Part shown: piece by piece, positions 15,835 through 23,862 of the stretch
How the letters are laid out: each line of letters begins with the position of its first letter
How positions within the stretch are numbered: the stretch's first letter is position 1
NCBI GenBank assembly: GCA_910586255.1
Contig: CAJUHR010000037.1
Coordinates: 1 to 37,282, forward strand
DNA: 37,282 bases
Origin: an uncultured Lachnospiraceae bacterium
GTDB lineage: Bacteria; Bacillota; Clostridia; Lachnospirales; Lachnospiraceae
Direction: 5' to 3'
The notes under the pieces: generated by a model
What the model was told of the DNA's origin: nothing
The model's input: the letters and a program-made list of their open reading frames with translations, nothing else
Database searches by the model: none
Position numbers and translations under genes: made by a program

Positions 15835-17220
15835 TCAAAAATGTCTCTCTACCTCAAAACGTTCCAGCTCCACGTCCTCCCTCTCATCAATGCCGGCTTT
15901 CCTTTTGGCAATGGATATCTGCTCCTGCACACTTTCCACTCCGGCCAGATTGGGAAGCAGAAGTCCCCGGCTGCCGGCAGATGCGACAATCACCCCGTAT
16001 CGCTTTACATCCAGCTCCGCCGGGGAGGAAATCTTTTCCACGGCTCCCAGCACATCCACCGTGATGGTCAGCCGGTCCAGCTCCTCCTCCCCCACCGGAG
16101 AAAACCTGGGATCCCGGCTGGCGGCGCTGATCGCATTGCGGATGATCTCCTCTGCCAGGGACTCCTCCCCCGGCTGGACTGTGCCGATACACCCCCGAAG
16201 GCTACCGTATTCCTTAATGGATACAAATACCCCGGCCTTCCGGCTGTACATCTCCCTGCAAAGTCCTCTGGGCGCCTCCATCACCTTTCCAAACCGGACA
16301 TATTTCTCCACAGCCTTACGGGCCAGCATTACATAATCATCCTGCTTTTCAATCTCCCCGGCGACCCGCGCACGCTCCTTTTCCTCATAGAGCTCCTTGA
16401 AATTCCTATGCCGGTTCTCTCCCCGGACAATATATTCACAGATTCCGTAGCCTATCCCAAAGGGTCCCTCATAGGAAAGACGCCTGGAAATCACCTCGGT
16501 CTTATCCAATGTCCCCGCCATGATGGTAATGGCCCGGTGTCCACATTCTCCTGCCTTGTTGCACAGCTCCTCCGGAAATTCCAAAAGCTCCCCGAAGGCT
16601 CCTCTCCCCAGGGCATACATCATCCGGCTGTCATACTCCGGTCCCTCCTTCTCAAAACCATAAGGACCCTCCGTCTTCAGCTTGTGAGACAAATCCCCGC
16701 TGGCGATCACCACGGTTTTTCTCCCCAAAATCTCTGCCGTCTCCCGAATACACTGCCCCAGCTCATAGTGACGCATCAGAGACAGCCCGGACATTCCGAC
16801 CCGCACCAGCCGGCAATCCGTCCAGCACTTTCCCACAAAATATAAAGGAACCATAGTCCCGTGGTCCAGCTGCCTGTCCGTCTCTCCTTCTGTCCCTGCG
16901 GGAAGCTTTCTCTCCTCGGCCAGGCTGCAAAGCAAATCCACAAATTCCGTGTCATAGGAAGCCTCAAATCCAATCTGACCTGCCTGAAATCTCTCAAAGG
17001 TTCCTCTGGCCTCCTCCCCCGGCGATATATGAAAATAGTTGGCATACATAATCTGATGGGATGAGACCACAACAATCGTCTCCGGCTGAAGCTCGCTGAT
17101 CCTGCCGGCAACCTCCTTGTACGCATCAATGGTCTTTTGAATCGCTCGCTCCTGTCCCTTTCCTATCTCCGGCACGATCACCGGCGGATGGGGTACTACA
17201 AATGCTGCCTGAATAGCCAT
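15835..17220 (-). CDS. Memo-AMMECR1 fusion (AmmeMemoRadiSam A and B)
   Basis: 461 aa in two domains. Residues 1 to about 265 are a LigB/Memo-type fold (AmmeMemoRadiSam protein B), with VVVSSHQIMY, LDHGTMVPLYFV and VIASGDLSHKL carrying the usual metal-site histidines. Residues about 290-461 are an AMMECR1 domain (protein A) with SLRGCIGTV, SRDPRFSPV and ITVDVLG. The two are often separate genes beside a radical SAM gene. The function is unknown; a radical modification of an RNA or protein has been proposed for the triad. Here the nearest radical SAM gene is 5.6 kb away at 22820. The gene has its own promoter (17250-17278). Confidence 0.93.
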   Translation of the reverse strand: MAIQAAFVVPHPPVIVPEIGKGQERAIQKTIDAYKEVAGRISELQPETIVVVSSHQIMYANYFHISPGEEARGTFERFQAGQIGFEASYDTEFVDLLCSLAEERKLPAGTEGETDRQLDHGTMVPLYFVGKCWTDCRLVRVGMSGLSLMRHYELGQCIRETAEILGRKTVVIASGDLSHKLKTEGPYGFEKEGPEYDSRMMYALGRGAFGELLEFPEELCNKAGECGHRAITIMAGTLDKTEVISRRLSYEGPFGIGYGICEYIVRGENRHRNFKELYEEKERARVAGEIEKQDDYVMLARKAVEKYVRFGKVMEAPRGLCREMYSRKAGVFVSIKEYGSLRGCIGTVQPGEESLAEEIIRNAISAASRDPRFSPVGEEELDRLTITVDVLGAVEKISSPAELDVKRYGVIVASAGSRGLLLPNLAGVESVQEQISIAKRKAGIDEREDVELERFEVERHF

Positions 17221-17249
17221 GACTAAGCCCCCCTTCTTAATTATTTTTC

Positions 17250-17278
17250 ATTTTAATAGAAAGGGAAATCTTTGTCAA
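17250..17278 (-). promoter_or_regulatory. Promoter of Memo-AMMECR1 gene
   Basis: Consensus TTGACA (17273-17278), 17-bp spacer, TAAAAT (17250-17255) on minus. The -35 overlaps the stop codon of the upstream recombinase gene. Confidence 0.8.
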
Positions 17279-18279
17279 GATTCACTCCCCCTTCCCGTAA
17301 CGTTCTCCTGTACTGCCTCTTTTGCCACCCACTGTCCCACCAACATTCCCAGCTCCAGCTGACCCCGGCAGGCCTCCATATTGCTGACCATGGTGTACCG
17401 TCTTGTAGTCTCCACATTGCTGTGGCCCAGATAATCAGCCAGGCGGATAATATCCTTCTCCTTCTCATAATAGCAGCAGGCAAATAAATGGCGCAGATTG
17501 TGGGGGAAGCCCTTGCTCTCTGACACCCCGGTCTCCCGGCAAAGCCTCTTCATATCTGACCAGATATTTCTGCGGTCCACAGGATTTCCTCCCTTTGTCA
17601 CAAAGATACTTCCCTCCCGGATATGGTTTTTCTCACAATATTGCTCCAGCAAAACCACCAGTGAGTTGGGAAGAATCACACAGCGGCACTTTCCCTTAAA
17701 CTGAATATACACCAGCTTTTTCTTTAAAGCCTCCACCGTAATATAGGGCAGCTCTCCGATTCGGATGCCCGTGCTTCCTATGGTCTGCAAGATACAGCTC
17801 ATCCGCAGATTTCCTTTTTTTTCCGCCTGCCTTACCAGCTTTTGATACTCTTCCATCGACAATTCCTTCTCCTCCTCCCGAAAAATCTGCTTCTGAATAC
17901 GGCACAGCTGTACCCGAAAATCCCGGTTTCCGGAAAATTCCAGATAGCTGTTTAAAGCCACCAGCATGGAATTGACGCTGGCCGGCTTGTAGTTCTGTAT
18001 CAGGTGCTCCTTATACCGGAAAACCTGTTCCCGGTCAAATTCCCCCGGAGCCTTTGGCTGACCCCTTTTTCTCTCACTCCTTCCCTTCTTCGGCTCCCTG
18101 CCTTTTTCCAAATCACTTCCCTTTTCCGGCACATTTTGTGTTCTCTCTCGTTTTTCTTCCTGAATAAAATCCAGAAAAAATCCTACATCATGGAGATATT
18201 TTTCAATGGTATTGGGGTGCTTCTCCTTTTTGTACAGATAATTTTCAAATTCCTTCAGATAATCCTTCGTATTTTTCAT
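17275..18279 (-). CDS. XerC/XerD-like tyrosine recombinase
   Basis: 334 aa. The N-terminal SAM-like core-binding domain (1-45 and 78-125) is split by a lysine/arginine/glutamate-rich insert of about 35 residues (RERTQNVPEKGSDLEKGREP...). The catalytic domain is complete: STGIRIGELP with the first Arg, FKGKCRCVILP with the Lys, HNLRHLFA (HxxR), and YLGHSNVETTRRYT with the second His and the Tyr nucleophile. No mobile cargo is evident on either side, so a chromosomal role or an inversion function is as likely as integration. The leader contains a folded GC-rich element (18343-18377) below an extended -10 promoter at 18386-18394. Confidence 0.88.
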   Translation of the reverse strand: MKNTKDYLKEFENYLYKKEKHPNTIEKYLHDVGFFLDFIQEEKRERTQNVPEKGSDLEKGREPKKGRSERKRGQPKAPGEFDREQVFRYKEHLIQNYKPASVNSMLVALNSYLEFSGNRDFRVQLCRIQKQIFREEEKELSMEEYQKLVRQAEKKGNLRMSCILQTIGSTGIRIGELPYITVEALKKKLVYIQFKGKCRCVILPNSLVVLLEQYCEKNHIREGSIFVTKGGNPVDRRNIWSDMKRLCRETGVSESKGFPHNLRHLFACCYYEKEKDIIRLADYLGHSNVETTRRYTMVSNMEACRGQLELGMLVGQWVAKEAVQENVTGRGSES

Positions 18280-18342
18280 AGTTCACCTATCCTTTTCTCT
18301 CCTGCCAGGCGGCCGCTTAGTGCCTTCACAGTTATAGTATCT

Positions 18343-18377
18343 GGCGCCCCGGGACGATGGCTCGTCCTATTTGGCGC
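18343..18377 (-). other. GC-rich nested hairpin in recombinase leader
   Basis: GGACGA (18352-18357) and TCGTCC (18362-18367) pair around TGGC. Outside them GCGCC (18344-18348) pairs with GGCGC (18373-18377). It sits between an extended -10 (TGATATAAT on minus, 18386-18394) and the recombinase start. Direct repeats ATAGTATC flank the region (near 18334 and 18413). It could be a leader structure or a recombinase site. The role is inferred. Confidence 0.35.
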
Positions 18378-18440
18378 TTCCACTGATTATATCACAGGAA
18401 TCTGATGTCACATAGTATCCACATTCAAGAAAGATAAGTA

Positions 18441-18472
18441 AACAAAAAGGCCGCGCCGCGGCCCTTTTGTTT
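18441..18472 (-). terminator. Terminator of SpoIID/LytB gene
   Basis: ACAAAAAGGCCGCG and CGCGGCCCTTTTGT form a near-perfect GC-rich stem with A/T flanks, just past the stop codon at 18500. It is also usable on plus. Confidence 0.85.
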
Positions 18473-18499
18473 TATCTGATATCTGTACTGTAAAAAACA

Positions 18500-20836
18500 T
18501 TAATCTTCCATTTTCTTGGCGCCCCCTAAAGGCTCACAGGCAACCCCGCTGTAAAAAAATTTCAGGATCTCCTCATATCCCATCCCTTCCTTTGCCATTC
18601 CCTGCGCGCCATTCTGGCTCATTCCCACGCCATGCCCGTAGCCGCCTCCATAGATCTTAAAAAGAAGAACACCGTTTTTGTCTGTTCCTGCCGCCTCAAT
18701 GGTGAGAAATCCGCTGGGCAGAGATTTCCAGCCAGTCACCGTCTTGCCGTTCTGTTGATTAATCGTCAGGCTTGCGTCTCCAAGAGCCGCCCGGATCCTG
18801 TCCTGACCAGATATGGTTCTCTCTCCCTCACTGCCCTTAATCTCCAGAGTCTGAGCCACACCGCCGGATCCCCGCTCTGTAACCTGCACCGCCTCCACCC
18901 TTCCCACACCGCCGATATTAGCAGTGAGAATATCTGCATTGGTAGTCACATTCCATCGGTATAAAGGGGAGGAGGAATCATAGGCAGGATAATCCGTCCG
19001 CTTGATAAAGGCGGCAAACTCATCATTGGAATTAAACTTCAAATGCCGCCGTCCCGGCTGCAGGGTCACGCTCTCCAGATAAGGGGTAGCCGCCGGATCG
19101 CCTCCCCACACACTGCCATCGGCAGTGGTGCCGCAGGAGGTTGCAAAATAGTAGGTAGTCACCGGCTTTCCCTCATAAAGGAGCATTTTCCCATAGGTTT
19201 CATCCACTGCCGCGCTGGTCCGCTCATCAGCTCCCATATTATTATAAACCTGAAAATTGGTGCTGTCGTCCACATGGGCTCCGTACTGACTGTAGGTATT
19301 GCTTTGAATCTGCATATAGGCATAGGTTCTGGCACAGACTGCCTGTGCCTTTAAGGCCTCCTTCTCATAGGAAGGCGGCATCTCACTGGGAATCACCTTC
19401 TTTAAGTAATCCTCCAGATACAGCTCATTGATCAATACCAGCCCTTCCTCCGTGTCCAGCAGCTCCAGACGCCCCTTATAGGAAGGCTGGCTTTCAGAGC
19501 GGTTCATGGAGCAGACACGGATCTCCCCGGCCTCATCGGCTGTGACAATCAAGCGCTCCCCGGCAAGCCGCTCATCTCCCGGCGTAAAGGTCACCGTGTC
19601 TCCGGCTTCCACCCGGATCTCCTGATCCTTTTTTGTGAGTGTCAGGGCCGTGTCTCCGGACAGGGTTATCTCATCATGGTACAGGCCCTCAAAATTTTCA
19701 TTCATAATCAATACCCGGATAGTCTTTGCGTCAAACTCCCGAACCGTCAATATCCCGCAGATTTTTCCCTTGGCCGCCACAAACTCCTGAATATCATAGC
19801 CGATCAGAAGATCCTCAAGCTCCTGGCGAGCCAATCCTCCGTAAGTCCGTAAAACCTTGTACTCCTCGTCTAAAGGGACCATACCGTACCCCTCGATCTC
19901 CACTCCGTCCGGACAAACAGACAAAAGCTTTCCCTTGATTCGCTCCTTCTTCACAGATACCCGGGTCACCTTTCCGTTTTCCAGCTGAATATCTGCCAGA
20001 TTATGTAAATATTCATCCACTTTTTTTGACCTTTTTGCAAACGGAATCTGCCGCTCAATATCTCCCACATAAACCCTTAAGCTCTCCTCATCTCCATCCA
20101 CCAGCCACACATTCCGGTAGGTCAGCTCCTGTCCCTTATCCTCCAGCACATGAATGATTTCGTTTCCCCGCGCATACACTTCCAGCTCATGATCAATATA
20201 TCCGTCCATGGCCAGCCCGGCAAACCCGGTTTCCCCCAAATTGGTGTGGGCAACCCATGGAGGTGTCCAGGGCACATTGTCCACTGTGCCGTAAATGCAG
20301 ATATTTCTGCGCTCTACCTTCTCCCCCCCATCCACAGACTTAAGAATGGAGTCGTAAAGCAGCCACCACAGCTCCTGGGGATAGGGCTTTCTCCGGTTTT
20401 TCTTCGTCACAGAAACCCGGTTCTTTAGCTGAGGGGAAATGGCTCCTGCAATCTGCGCCGCCTCCCCGTAGGTCAGATTCCCTTCTGCGTAATCCTCCTC
20501 GGCCGGTATGTCCTCCTCTGACAGAAACCCCTTTTCATAGAGATAATCCATATAGGGCACATACCACTGCTCCAAAGCCTTGGCCGGAAAATGGGACGCT
20601 CCATAGCTTTTCTGCCACTCCTCAAGCTCCTCTGGCGAATGAAAAGCCAACACCACCGACTTGGCAGCCAAAGCCCGGCTTATGCCGTCTCCCTCCTTCT
20701 CGTTGTGAAGAATCACAACAATCAGCACCGCCACTATGAGAGGGACTCCCAAAACCCAACCAATGGCTGCTCTTTTTTTTGATATATGATTTTGCTTTTT
20801 CTTTCTACTTTTCAATATAGGTTTTGCTCTCCTCAT
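18500..20836 (-). CDS. SpoIID/LytB-domain protein, membrane-anchored
   Basis: About 778 aa. A basic N-terminus is followed by one membrane helix (AAIGWVLGVPLIVAVLIVVIL). Then come about 400 residues of unassigned extracytoplasmic sequence and a C-terminal SpoIID/LytB domain. The domain shows YLKKVIPSEMPPSY with the putative catalytic Glu, ALKAQAVCARTYAYMQ, and GYGHGVGMSQNGAQGMA near the end. SpoIID proteins are lytic transglycosylases acting on denuded glycan during engulfment; LytB-type relatives act on vegetative wall. This protein is about twice the length of SpoIID. Its start overlaps the upstream gene by about 30 bp. ATG 20836 lacks a clear binding site. A TTG at 20815, 13 nt after GAGGAG, is an alternative start. 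Confidence 0.88.
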   Translation of the reverse strand: MRRAKPILKSRKKKQNHISKKRAAIGWVLGVPLIVAVLIVVILHNEKEGDGISRALAAKSVVLAFHSPEELEEWQKSYGASHFPAKALEQWYVPYMDYLYEKGFLSEEDIPAEEDYAEGNLTYGEAAQIAGAISPQLKNRVSVTKKNRRKPYPQELWWLLYDSILKSVDGGEKVERRNICIYGTVDNVPWTPPWVAHTNLGETGFAGLAMDGYIDHELEVYARGNEIIHVLEDKGQELTYRNVWLVDGDEESLRVYVGDIERQIPFAKRSKKVDEYLHNLADIQLENGKVTRVSVKKERIKGKLLSVCPDGVEIEGYGMVPLDEEYKVLRTYGGLARQELEDLLIGYDIQEFVAAKGKICGILTVREFDAKTIRVLIMNENFEGLYHDEITLSGDTALTLTKKDQEIRVEAGDTVTFTPGDERLAGERLIVTADEAGEIRVCSMNRSESQPSYKGRLELLDTEEGLVLINELYLEDYLKKVIPSEMPPSYEKEALKAQAVCARTYAYMQIQSNTYSQYGAHVDDSTNFQVYNNMGADERTSAAVDETYGKMLLYEGKPVTTYYFATSCGTTADGSVWGGDPAATPYLESVTLQPGRRHLKFNSNDEFAAFIKRTDYPAYDSSSPLYRWNVTTNADILTANIGGVGRVEAVQVTERGSGGVAQTLEIKGSEGERTISGQDRIRAALGDASLTINQQNGKTVTGWKSLPSGFLTIEAAGTDKNGVLLFKIYGGGYGHGVGMSQNGAQGMAKEGMGYEEILKFFYSGVACEPLGGAKKMED

Positions 20837-22049
20837 CAATATAGTCCAGCCGGCCGTACTGCTCCAAATCCACAGAGAGCTTTTTCCGGTCAAGAAGCCA
20901 TACAATAAGCTCCCGGAAAAGCTTGTAGAATACCGCAAAGGTCGGCACTCCGATAATCATTCCCGCAAACCCGAACAAACCGCCAAACAGCAGGATGGAA
21001 AACAGCACCCAAAAGCTGGAGAGACCTGTGGAATTTCCCAGAATCTTCGGGCCCAGAATATTCCCGTCAAACTGCTGCAAAAGCAGAATAAATCCCAAAA
21101 ACCAAAAACATTTGACCGGACTCACCAAAAGGATCAGAAAAGCACTGGGAATTGCTCCAATAAACGGTCCGAAAAACGGAATCACATTGGTCACTCCCAC
21201 AATCACACTGACCAACAGCACATAAGGCATACGCATAAAATTCAGAAGCACAAAGCACAGAATCCCGATAATCAGAGAATCCACCAGCTTTCCGATGATA
21301 AAGCCTCCGAACACCTGATGCACATATCTGCCCTCCTCCAATACTTTATTCGCAATCTTTAATGGGAATACCCCATAAAGAATCATTTTTGCCTGGGTCA
21401 TCAATGCTTCCTTCATATTCAGAAGGTATACCATCACAATGATACCGATTAAAATATTCTTCAATATGTTTAATATGGTGAAAACCCCGCTGGATAAACC
21501 GCTGATAAAGTTGTAAACCTTATCCATATTGGGCAGAACCTCATTGGTCACCCAGATCTGAAGCTGCGTCACCCCCATGTCATAATACTCCATGACCGTG
21601 GGCTCCAGATCTGCATTATCTTCCAATATCTTCTCCAGCCATTGCTGAAGGTTGCTGATGCCGGAGGGCAACGCATCGATGATTCCCCGGACACTGTTGA
21701 TCAGCTGAGGAATCAACATGGAAATCAGCCCCGTCACCACTGCTATGAGCACTGCAACGCTCACAATAGTAGCTGCAAAGCCCCCCAGAGCCTTAAGCCG
21801 TTTTAAGGAGATTTTGCTGCTTTGTCCTAAGGATACCACTCCGTCCCGCACCCGGTTGTATACAGGGGCCAGCAGATAAGCCAGCACTGCCCCATAGGTA
21901 ATGGGCGCCAGTATATGAAACAGCAGGTCAAAAGCCCCCTTTACCCTATCTATCTCTATAATCGTAAAAATAAAGGCTATCAGCAGCGCCAGCACAACAA
22001 ATGCAGTCACTCCCCAGTAAATGTATGGTTGATATTTCTTATTCTTCAT
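20805..22049 (-). CDS. AI-2E family membrane protein
   Basis: 414 aa with about eight membrane segments. It belongs to the AI-2E (UPF0118) family; members include E. coli TqsA and various sodium/proton exchangers, so the substrate cannot be read from sequence. Family marks are GVTNVIPFFGPFIGAIPSAFL and LQQFDGNILGPKILG. AAGGAG lies 6 nt before the ATG. It overlaps the SpoIID/LytB gene downstream, so the two are probably cotranscribed. A 6S-like RNA gene and its terminator lie upstream on the same strand. Confidence 0.9.
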   Translation of the reverse strand: MKNKKYQPYIYWGVTAFVVLALLIAFIFTIIEIDRVKGAFDLLFHILAPITYGAVLAYLLAPVYNRVRDGVVSLGQSSKISLKRLKALGGFAATIVSVAVLIAVVTGLISMLIPQLINSVRGIIDALPSGISNLQQWLEKILEDNADLEPTVMEYYDMGVTQLQIWVTNEVLPNMDKVYNFISGLSSGVFTILNILKNILIGIIVMVYLLNMKEALMTQAKMILYGVFPLKIANKVLEEGRYVHQVFGGFIIGKLVDSLIIGILCFVLLNFMRMPYVLLVSVIVGVTNVIPFFGPFIGAIPSAFLILLVSPVKCFWFLGFILLLQQFDGNILGPKILGNSTGLSSFWVLFSILLFGGLFGFAGMIIGVPTFAVFYKLFRELIVWLLDRKKLSVDLEQYGRLDYIDEESKTYIEK

Positions 22050-22141
22050 AAAATCTCCTTATAATCCTTCTGTTTTGCCGCCGGATTTGTCCACGGCCGG
22101 CTCTCGTTCAAAGCCTGTATTCTTATAGATTACCACAAATT

Positions 22142-22176
22142 GACAAAAAGATAAAGCAGCGATTTCTCGCTGCTTT
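22142..22176 (-). terminator. Terminator of 6S-like RNA
   Basis: AAAGCAGCGA and TCGCTGCTTT form a 10-bp stem around a 4-nt loop (22153-22176). On minus it is followed by ATCTTTTTG. Confidence 0.8.
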
Positions 22177-22381
22177 CTTCTTTTGTAATCCCAGAAATGC
22201 CGGTCTTACTTATTGACGCCTAGCCGTTGCTAGGTGGGCAACCTCACGTAAGCTTCTGCCTTCCACTCATAAGGAGGCCTGACATCCACTTACAAATATT
22301 GGAATCCCTGTGTCACAGATGTAGGTTCAAAATTGGTAAGGTTGTCGAGCATTCCCAGGAATTACTTTCCCTTGTCTTATG
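22145..22381 (-). ncRNA. ssrS: 6S-like structured RNA (ssrS candidate)
   Basis: An independent minus-strand unit of about 235 nt with a strong promoter and terminator and no ORF. The two ends form a long closing stem: GUAAUUCC with GGGAUUAC, then GGGAAUGC with GCAUUUCU. Inside, CAACCUUAC pairs with GUGAGGUUG. A terminal arm holds ACAUC/GAUGU and GCCUCC/GGAAGGC, and CCUAGC/GCUAGG forms a small hairpin on the 3' side. A long closing stem, interrupted bubble and terminal arm is 6S RNA architecture, which would sequester sigma-A RNA polymerase. I identify it by shape and size, not by a covariance search. Confidence 0.6.
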
Positions 22382-22387
22382 AAAATG

Positions 22388-22416
22388 ATTATACAACAGT
22401 CCGGATGGTTTTTCAA
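22388..22416 (-). promoter_or_regulatory. Promoter of 6S-like RNA
   Basis: TTGAAA (22411-22416), 17-bp spacer, perfect TATAAT (22388-22393) on minus. Confidence 0.85.
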
Positions 22417-22474
22417 GTTCCTTTTGTTTCCATTGTAAAAAAATCGTTATGAGTATTTGCGAGGGGTCCGCCCA

Positions 22475-22614
22475 AGATGTTAGCCGTGCCCCGAAAAACG
22501 CGCTCTCGCTCCGGGAAGAACGTAGTGGACGCTAACCCCCCCCCCCGGGAAAGGCATCCCGGCTCGTTAAGCGCCAACATTCTTCCAGGTTTTTTCGGGG
22601 CACGGCTAACATCT
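22475..22614. repeat. 140-bp near-palindrome with poly-C tract
   Basis: The outer arms are perfectly complementary over about 24 bp (from AGATGTTAGCCGTGCCCCG to CGGGGCACGGCTAACATCT). The inner halves continue as imperfect complements: GGAAGAACGTAGTGGACGCT against AGCGCCAACATTCTTCC. A run of 11 C followed by GGG sits at the centre (22536-22549). No ORF and no clear target-site duplication are seen. It could be a MITE-like element, a long-hairpin repeat or a non-coding structure. There is no second copy in the window. Confidence 0.6.
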
Positions 22615-22819
22615 CAGGCTGCGTTTTCGAGTGTCCTGTAAATGAAAACCTCTATAGAATGGGATTTTTATTGTAAGAAATATTGTGAGGCGGGATTGTG
22701 TTAAAAGGGGTAATGTGTTAGTATAACTCTACATTAAATATCTTATAGCTGTGGGTATCTTTTGGATTTTAGCTGTCGATTGTCTCTGGAGTGTGTTTGA
22801 AGCAGGGAGGTGTTTTTGT

Positions 22820-23773
22820 ATGTGTGCTTTGGAAGGGGGAGATGATGGGGCTTTGGTTACTTCGTTGGACGCTTTTAAAAGCTGCCGGCTTTGCCCCCGG
22901 GAATGTGGGGTGAACCGGGCGGCTGCTTTGGGCTTTTGCGGATGCGGAATAATGGCGCGGGCCGGACGGGCCGCGCTCCATTGCTGGGAGGAACCGTGCA
23001 TCAGCGGCGCGCGGGGAAGCGGAGCCGTATTTTTTAGTGGATGTACCCTGGGCTGCTGTTTCTGCCAAAATCATTCCATCAGCCAGGAGGGACTGGGAAA
23101 AGAGCTGACCGTCCCCCAGCTGGCTGATATTTTTCTCCGGCTTCAGGAGCAGGGCGCCCACAATATTAATCTGGTGACTGCCACCCAGTATCTGCCTCCT
23201 ATTCTGGCGGCTCTGGACCTGGTCCGCCACCGCCTGACCATTCCCATTGTATACAACTGCGGAGGATATGAACGGGTGGAGACGGTTGAGGCCTTGAAAG
23301 ATTATGTAGACATATGGCTGCCGGATCTGAAGTACTTTGATTCCTCCCTGTCCGGACAATATTCCAAAGCTCCTGACTATTTTGCCGTGGCATCCCGGGC
23401 CGTCACTCAGATGATCTCTCAAACGGGCCCGCCAATCCTTCACAGGGAAGCCGGAGTGCCGGATCCGATTATGGATAAGGGTGTTATTATCCGTCACATG
23501 GTTCTTCCTGGCAGGAAAGAAGACTCCATCCGTCTGCTTAAGTGGATGGCTGAGCATTTGCCCGGCGGGCAGTACTATATAAGCCTTTTAAGCCAGTATA
23601 CACCTTTTCATAGGAACAGGTTCTATCCGGAGCTGAACCGGCGTGTTACCTCCTATGAATACCAAAAGGTTGTGGACGCCGCCCTCTCTCTGGGACTGGA
23701 GCTGGGATTTATGCAGAAAAAAAGCAGCGCCCGTGAAGAATATACGCCTGCCTTTGATTTTACCGGGCTCTGA
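22820..23773 (+). CDS. Radical SAM protein, PflA-like (COG1313/PflX type)
   Basis: 317 aa. The N-terminal cysteine box is CRLCPRECG with a further CG pair (Cys22, 25, 29, 40). It is followed by HCWEEPCISG and GSGAVFFSG, then the radical SAM motif CTLGCCFC (Cys75, 79, 82) and CQNHSIS. The TIM-barrel part includes GAHNINLVTATQYLP and YNCGGYE. This pattern is that of COG1313 proteins, homologues of pyruvate formate-lyase activase with no proven substrate. I start at 22820, where GGGAGG lies 9 nt upstream, and not at the earlier GTG at 22751. It may be a partner of the Memo-AMMECR1 protein 5.6 kb away, but its motifs differ from the usual AmmeMemoRadiSam enzyme. Confidence 0.9.
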   Translation: MCALEGGDDGALVTSLDAFKSCRLCPRECGVNRAAALGFCGCGIMARAGRAALHCWEEPCISGARGSGAVFFSGCTLGCCFCQNHSISQEGLGKELTVPQLADIFLRLQEQGAHNINLVTATQYLPPILAALDLVRHRLTIPIVYNCGGYERVETVEALKDYVDIWLPDLKYFDSSLSGQYSKAPDYFAVASRAVTQMISQTGPPILHREAGVPDPIMDKGVIIRHMVLPGRKEDSIRLLKWMAEHLPGGQYYISLLSQYTPFHRNRFYPELNRRVTSYEYQKVVDAALSLGLELGFMQKKSSAREEYTPAFDFTGL

Positions 23774-23811
23774 TTATGCCGGCAATCCTTGCCTCAGATT
23801 AAAATACCCTG

Positions 23812-23862
23812 ACAACAACAAAAGCCGGATATCAACGATCTTATCTCATTGATATCCGGCTT
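23812..23862 (-). terminator. Terminator of large non-coding RNA
   Basis: A perfect 14-bp stem: 23822-23835 with 23849-23862, 13-nt loop. On minus it is followed by TTGTTGTTGT after the CCGGCTT arm. On plus it is followed by CAATGG, so it is built for the minus strand. Confidence 0.8.

Noticed and set aside
22751..22819. Earlier GTG start of the radical SAM gene
   Set aside because: No ribosome binding site and no family homology; the ATG at 22820 has GGGAGG at proper spacing.
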